From positions 7,626,001 through 7,690,000 of the forward strand of contig NC_003281.10 in NCBI RefSeq assembly GCF_000002985.6: 64,000 nt of DNA, given 5' to 3'. Every line of letters starts with the position of its first letter. Within the stretch, counting starts at the first letter, position 1. The position numbers and the translations under genes were made by a program. The notes beneath the pieces are model-generated. The model was not told the origin of the DNA. It saw only the letters and a program-made list of their open reading frames with translations, and did no database searches. This document shows, one piece after another, positions 58,393 to 64,000 of this stretch. The DNA is from Caenorhabditis elegans. Lineage: Eukaryota; Nematoda; Chromadorea; Rhabditida; Rhabditidae.

Positions 58393-61300
58393 CTAGTTAT
58401 CATTTTCCGCTGAAGTAGGATTTGGTCTCTTATCCACGTTGATTTCCCTTTTGAGCATGAAGTGCATGAACTCTTCCTCCGTAAGCAAAGTGTACATTTT
58501 ATCCGGATCATTTTTGTACTTTGTCAGGTCGAACTGAAAGCACTCAATTAAATTTCACAAAAGCGACATAAATAAACATTACAGATCCGTCATGAATGAT
58601 GAAGAGAGGTCCAAGATGAGCATGAAGATAAGGATGGGATCCAACATTGTAGTTATTCTTTTCCGGAAATTCTGCGAGCATCATACATCCATGTATGGTT
58701 ACCAGGGCGGTTAATTTGTTCACTGAAATGAGATACATTAAAGTTAGATCAAATTTACACTATGAAACATTACAATTTTCACACTTCTTCATTGAAATTA
58801 CAACATGTGCACCATAGAGATATGGCATCGTACTTTTTGCCATTGCCTCGGACCATTGAAGTACTGTGTTGTAAACAGTATTCTTGTATTTGACTTTTTC
58901 TACCAAATATTCGCAGTCTCGTTTTATCAACTTCTCATTGTCTAAGCAATCCGTCATCCACGACTCTTTCACAAAAATTATTCCGTTTAATATCCAAATC
59001 AATAGATCAAGATCATTCGTTTTCAGTGTTCCATCAAATTCTGTTTGGACAATACAATGAGTTGTATTTGGCAGAGGTTCCATGGATGTCTTAAAATGTT
59101 ATTATAATGTTGTCATTTGGCGACAGTTTCTTGCTGCAACTCTTGCCAAACTCTTACCCAAGTATGACTCAAGAAAAATTATGGGAAAAGTTTGACAAAA
59201 GGTGTGCAAGACTTACGATAGATTGGAAAACTAATAGAAATTTATTAGTGACATTGTCATCGGTTTCTTTGTCAATGAAAATATGGAATGAGCTAACTGG
59301 AAATATCTCTGGAACTTGAATACGGAACTTCTTCTTTCCATACTTCTTATAAATAAGCCCAATCGTTTCAAATTGTTCCTTCTTATCACCATGAGCTAAC
59401 TTTGTTTCGGAAACCAATATTTCTTCTGCGGTCTTGTTCTTGGCGTTCAAAAGTGTCAGATCAGCTCCATTCTTGATAAGAATCTCAACAAGTTCTACTT
59501 TGCCAAGTTTAGTAGCAGAGTGTAGTAAAGTGTTCCCATGATCTGTAATTTTTATCGTAAGTGCAAGAGATCAAAGAAAATGTTACGATTGTAGGCATTG
59601 ATGAAAGCTCCTTTTTTGATAAATTTCAAAGCATGTGCTTTATTGCTTTCTCGTACAGCACCAAGCAATCCATTTTCTCCGTCCTTTCTATCCAAAAACA
59701 ACTGAAAGTTTTCTTTGCAATTGAAAGCTATCACGTATATTAGCTTACCGAATATCTCCATCTATTCTCAAAGTTTTCTGGTTTTCCAAAGTAGTAAAGA
59801 TACCATATTGCAAAGTTTCTTCGTCCACTGCTGGTTAATCCATAGATAGAAATTATTCCAATGAGAACAATCAAAAAGATGGCAACAGATATTAGAATGA
59901 CGGTGAGATATGCATTGTTCACTCTGAAATATTGTTAATCAGTTTTTGTAGGATGATAGCAGTCAAGTGAAAAAGTCACAATTAAGACCGTTTTCTCATA
60001 ACGCAAATTTAAAAACAATCAAATTGTAAGATTAAAAATTAACAAGTTTTTAAAGAAAAAACCCGACGCAAATCTCAAGATTGACTACCAATTTGCAGCC
60101 CTTAGTTCTAGCATTTTTTCGCGACCAGGCCTATGTAGTCGCTTAGTCAAAAACTAAAATCACTCACACTTTCTCCGCATCCGTCTTCTTCTTGTTTTTC
60201 TGTGGTAATAATCCGAAAATCTCATCAAAATATGCTTTCACTTCTTGAATAACTCCACTAGCCGCATGTAATTCCCCTTGATAACGAACAAAATTCAAAT
60301 CATATATACGATCGGTAAGATGTTTCGAGTTTTCCACAGCTTCTTTGAAATCCTTCTTCACTGAATTCAACTTCATCAGTTGATTCCAAACCTTCTCGAA
60401 TACATTCCGCAGAATTTCCGCTGCGTCACGAATCCCATTTATTGTTGCTGATTTTTCGAATATTTGTCTTTGAGTCATCAAGTCTTTATTGAGAATTTCA
60501 TTTGCAAAATGATTAAGGTTGTCCATTTCTTCAATCATTTTTCTAATGGTTGTCTTGTATTCAGTACTCCAAAATTGTCTCACTTCGTTAGATGGATTAT
60601 GCTTTGAAATTTCATCATCAACTTCTTTTGAATAGTTTGTCGATTTCAACAATTCAATTTTATTGTTCAATGCGGTTACAATTTGTGCAAGATTGATAAC
60701 ACCCAATCCAAGAATTTTAGAGAGTTTTTGGCCATTCTTTAGTTTGAAGACTGGATTAGTTCTTCCAGTGGAGACATTTGGTTCCGGAATATTTCTTAAG
60801 AAAGTTTCAGCTGTTATGAAAGATTGTTTCATTCTTATGTAACCGGAAACTGAAGAATTCAACAATTGCATCGCTATTTTTTCTTTCCAATTCTCTAATG
60901 GATGAAATGAATTTCAATAAACCACGAATTACCTCTGAATTTGAATGAGTATCTTTGAGACATTGCAAACTGATGAACAGCGGAGACTTATTCAAGTCAT
61001 TCCATCTACATTGTCCATGAGCTAAAGTTTCATTCATATTTTTAAAGTTTTCTTCAAATTTATCCTGAAGAGTACGAAGCTCCATAAACGTCTTTGTAAA
61101 CTCATTGATTTCGTCGAAATTGGGAGTTTTACGAAAAGTTTCCTTCAACTCTTCGAGATTCATTGGGAGCAGATTGATTTTATCAAGTTTCTCCAATGAA
61201 TCCAAGCCGGCATTAACCAGATCCGTGTCAATTCGACTTGTACCTAGGCACCAATCACGAATTTCATAGAGACTATCAACCATTTCATGAATCATGTGAA

Positions 61301-62883
61301 GTTGGTTATCCATCTCATCGAATGGTCCATCGATAGTCTTTTCAAACATTGAACAGTTCCTCAGAGTATCCTCCATTTTCTTGATGTTGGTTTCACTTGA
61401 ATTTACATTTTTGAAGCTTTCAGTAGTAGAAAATAAGGAAGTTATGTTATCAATTTTTGAAAAATTTGCTTCGATTTGTTTGTCAAAATTGAGCCAGGCC
61501 TTCTCAAAATTGGATATAATTTCTCCGAGTGTAATGAACTTTTCAAGTGCTTTTTCCAAGAAATCAGTGTTTCTTCCCATAGAAACTTCGTCCTTGAACC
61601 ATTTTCCTTTAAGGTCATTCTTAATTTTTAAATAGTCTCCACGCGCTGAAAATCCAGTCGAATATACCCAATCATCAAAGTTCGAGCTTTTAGTTTTGTT
61701 TCTAGAATCTAGAATCTTATTTATTTCAACGTGAACATTGACTTCCGGGGTCTTCCAGATATTGCGAACCTCCTGGAAAGTTTTTTGAAATGTTTTCACA
61801 TTGTCTTCCAAGTTGTGCAGTTCTTTTCCTTGAAGTTTCTTCATAACATCTCTCATTGATTTTACTTGTTGAAGCACAAATTTTGGGGAACTCAATAGAG
61901 TGGTTATACGACCATAGCTATCTTTGATGGATACCACGCAATTTTGAATATTTGAAATGTTTTCTTTCATTTGCAGAATAGTATCTTTTTGTTGTTCTTC
62001 GACAGAACCTGAATGGCCATTCATTACTTTCCAGAATGTTTGAAGTAACATCATGAGATTCACATCACACGGGTTTGAATACTTTTTCAGTTGCGGGTCC
62101 AGCACTGTATTGAAAAAATTCACAAATGTTTCATTGGAAAATGAAGATCTAATCCCAATTGTTTTTTCAAACTGCTCGCATATATCGATTAATTTTGGCA
62201 AGGTACTGCCGTATTGATTGGTAGCTTCAGTAATAAATGTATACCTATTGAGCATTCTATGAAGATGTGAGTTTATTTGTGATGGATCGTGTTTTGCTAT
62301 TTCACCCACAACACTCGGTTCCGTTTCCATTATTTCTCCAATGATAGTTCGGAATGGGAAAGTCTTTTGTAGAAGGGCAGCAGTTAGACTGACAGCATTG
62401 GTCACACGAGCCAGGACAGCTAAATTTTCGAGAATTGTTCGGAGAGGCAATACAGCTGAAATTGCAATCATTTAGAACTTTGAGAAAATAATTTGTTCGG
62501 TATTTAAGCTCATTAAAAGAACAATACATTGCATAAAATTACTCAAGACCGCCCACCAGTCTCCACTCTTCTCTCGCCTTTTCGCCTCGCGCGCCGAAAC
62601 ATTTATTACGCAGCCAGATAGCTTGTTGAAGAAAAGTCAATTTTGAATATTAAGTGTCTGATTTAAATTCGAAAAAAACTCAATTGACAGCCCTACACAT
62701 TGGGTTTTTAAAACAAACTTGTATGAAAAAACAGCTAAGTCTAATTTTTGTCTTATTTGGCTCCAACTTACAAGTTACATTAGCAGCTCTGCTATTTCGA
62801 ATACTCTTATCCAAATAACCATCTTGCGATAGTCCACTCAATGCACCAATCAACAGAAACAGAAATGTTGTATGAATCCACAT
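58393..62883 (-). CDS. WSN-domain transmembrane protein with ankyrin repeats and BRCT-like modules (paralog 2)
   Basis: Eight minus-strand exons: 62772-62883, 60168-62455, 59749-59923, 59587-59701, 59217-59542, 58774-59089, 58583-58722, 58393-58533 (about 1,203 residues). Six of the eight exon lengths (112, 175, 115, 326, 316, 140) equal those of the gene at 36428, so the pair is clearly duplicated. The parts are signal peptide (MWIHTTFLFLLIGALSG), WSN domain (NLAVLARVTNAVSLTAALLQ), long ectodomain, membrane span (VILISVAIFLIVLIGIISIY), WYLYYFGK motif, ankyrin repeats (GNTLLHSATKLGKVELVEIL) and BRCT-like modules ending HPYLHAHLGPLFIIHDGS. The frame breaks at the six-base run 60877-60882; removing one base restores a continuous reading. 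A probable trans-splice acceptor precedes the 5' UTR at 62950. A polyadenylation signal lies at 58371-58376. Confidence 0.8.
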
Positions 62884-62950
62884 CCAATTGTTTCTTTCTT
62901 CTTCTTTATTATTAGCGTTAAAAATTGTTATGCTATTCACACAAGGTACT

Positions 62951-63355
62951 CTGAAAATTCTATTCAATTTTCCTGAAACTGAAACCAAAATTGATGAACT
63001 CACAAACGTCGATTGGTTTTTAAAAACCGACAAAAAGAAATGAATTGTTTTGACCAAAGTGTATTTTTGTTGAATATAAAAACGTGGAAATGAACAACTA
63101 TTTCCCGTGGATTTTTTTGAAAATAATTGTCAATAATATTTTTATATTGTTTTTTAATTAATCATTTATTGAGATCTTCAAAATGAACCGAGTTATAACC
63201 TTTCAAAGTAGAGCGATGAGTTGTAGCGATGCCACAGAATATACGGTATATTAGCACTTTCTTGGAAAAATCTTGTACCAGTGTTGAAACATATATACTC
63301 AAATCAACTATTAAAAACGAAATGTCACTCGAAATTTTATTTGATACAAGTAAAT
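62951..63355. other. Spacer between tandem WSN paralogs
   Basis: About 0.4 kb of AT-rich DNA between the 5' end of paralog 2 and the stop codon of paralog 3 on the same strand. It must hold the 3' UTR of one and the promoter of the other, unless they are co-transcribed. No further gene is seen. Confidence 0.5.
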
Positions 63356-63929
63356 CTAGTTATCACCTCCAACGGCCACTGAAATCGGATTGGGATTTCT
63401 GTCAATATTGATCTCCCGTTTGAGCATGAAGTTGATGAACTCGGCCTCTGTGAAAAACGTGTACATCTTGTCCGGATCATTCTTGTATTCTTGAAGATTA
63501 TACTGCAAATAAATAGTTGAAAGTTTTTTAAACTAATCCTAACATGCGCTCACAAACGTTTCCCCGGTGCTAGCTTTACTTCTACCTTCACATTGGTCTT
63601 TCTCTCCCCTTCGCCTCTTCCTTTGTATTTTTTTTTCTCTTACTCGAGTTGAACTCTTTTAGGGTTCGTCTCGTTTTATTAGTTTATTTAACAAATTTCT
63701 TATGCTGTATTGCTCTTGATTTTTTATTTCTTCTTTTAAGTTAAATAAACACAAATTCAAAAATTCAAACGAAAAAAAAACAATCATACCTGTCCATCGG
63801 TTATGATAAAAAGTGGTCCGAGATGTGCATGAAAATATGGATGAGATCCGACATTGTAGTAATTCTTGGTAGGAAATGCGTCCAATAGAGTTCCACCTTG
63901 TGAGTTTATAATAGATGTCATGGTGTTCA
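63356..63929 (-). CDS. WSN/ankyrin/BRCT-like paralog 3, C-terminal exons only
   Basis: Two exons, 63790-63929 (140 nt) and 63356-63502 (147 nt), match in length and sequence the last two exons of paralog 1 (41162-41301 and 41349-41495). They encode NYYNVGSHPYFHAHLGPLFI and NDPDKMYTFFTEAEFINFML, ending at TAG 63356-63358. The upstream exons lie beyond the right edge. It is in tandem with paralog 2, same strand, with its stop 473 bp from the start codon of paralog 2. The intron between the two exons is 287 bp. Confidence 0.85.
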
Positions 63930-64000
63930 CTGAAAAACTCTCTCTCTCTTGCCTGCCTACCACCTGTGCGTGCGCCTGTCTGTCCATCTCACTATCAGAC

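Noticed and set aside
60863..60930. A 28- or 38-nt intron to explain the frame change in paralog 2
   Set aside because: 28 nt is too short for worm splicing, and the 38-nt option leads to a stop. A one-base change in the six-base run fits better.
62772..63929. Operon of WSN paralogs 3 and 2
   Set aside because: The 473-bp gap is larger than the usual 100 bp or so in worm operons, and no U-rich spacer motif was recognised; left open but not called.

Overview
The window looks like part of Caenorhabditis elegans chromosome III. The evidence is short introns with TTTTCAG acceptors, AT-rich intergenic DNA, probable trans-splice acceptors just before start codons, an intronic tRNA, and the run of recognisable genes fbn-1, upp-1 and flt-1. 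These symbols rest on recognising protein families and gene order by eye; no database was searched.

Layout. 1-14.6 kb (+): 21 exons ending fbn-1, a fibrillin-like EGF-repeat matrix protein with long Ser/Thr-rich linkers, a ZP domain and a C-terminal membrane anchor. 15.2-17.1 kb (-): upp-1 uridine phosphorylase, with a tRNA-Glu(CTC) in its large intron. 20.2-22.1 kb (-): a protein tyrosine phosphatase-like gene without its catalytic cysteine. 22.8-24.0 kb (+): a Gln/Pro-rich protein I do not recognise. 24.8-30.0 kb (-): flt-1, a BAZ2-like chromatin protein (MBD, DDT, WHIM, PHD, bromodomain). 30-36.4 kb: long stretch with no gene I can support. 36.4-41.5 kb (+): an intact gene with signal peptide, WSN domain, long ectodomain, membrane span, ankyrin repeats and BRCT-like modules. 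41.8-46.2 kb (+): a truncated WSN relative running into a 19-bp repeat array, then two orphan genes. 47.8-49.4 kb: a 1.6-kb palindromic DNA transposon. 52.2-57.8 kb: a second array of the same 19-bp repeat, an orphan exon, and a 5.1-kb Mutator-like (MULE) transposon with long terminal inverted repeats, a 9-bp target duplication and a damaged transposase that carries an MSP-like C-terminus. 58.4-62.9 kb and 63.4 kb onward (-): two more WSN/ankyrin/BRCT paralogs in tandem, the last cut by the window edge.

The left 30 kb holds conserved genes in ordinary arrangement. The right 28 kb is an accessory region: an expanding nematode-type receptor-like family, repeat arrays, orphan genes and transposons. 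The WSN proteins put WSN-type sequence outside the cell and ankyrin plus BRCT-like modules inside, an unusual combination and the best candidate for an undescribed system.

Several genes keep a coherent reading only if one base is added to or removed from a short homopolymer run (near 21.3, 23.3, 43.8, 45.56, 45.85, 53.64, 54.19 and 60.88 kb). fbn-1, upp-1, flt-1 and the first WSN gene need no such change. These breaks may be assembly errors, strain variants or real decay; the sequence alone cannot decide.
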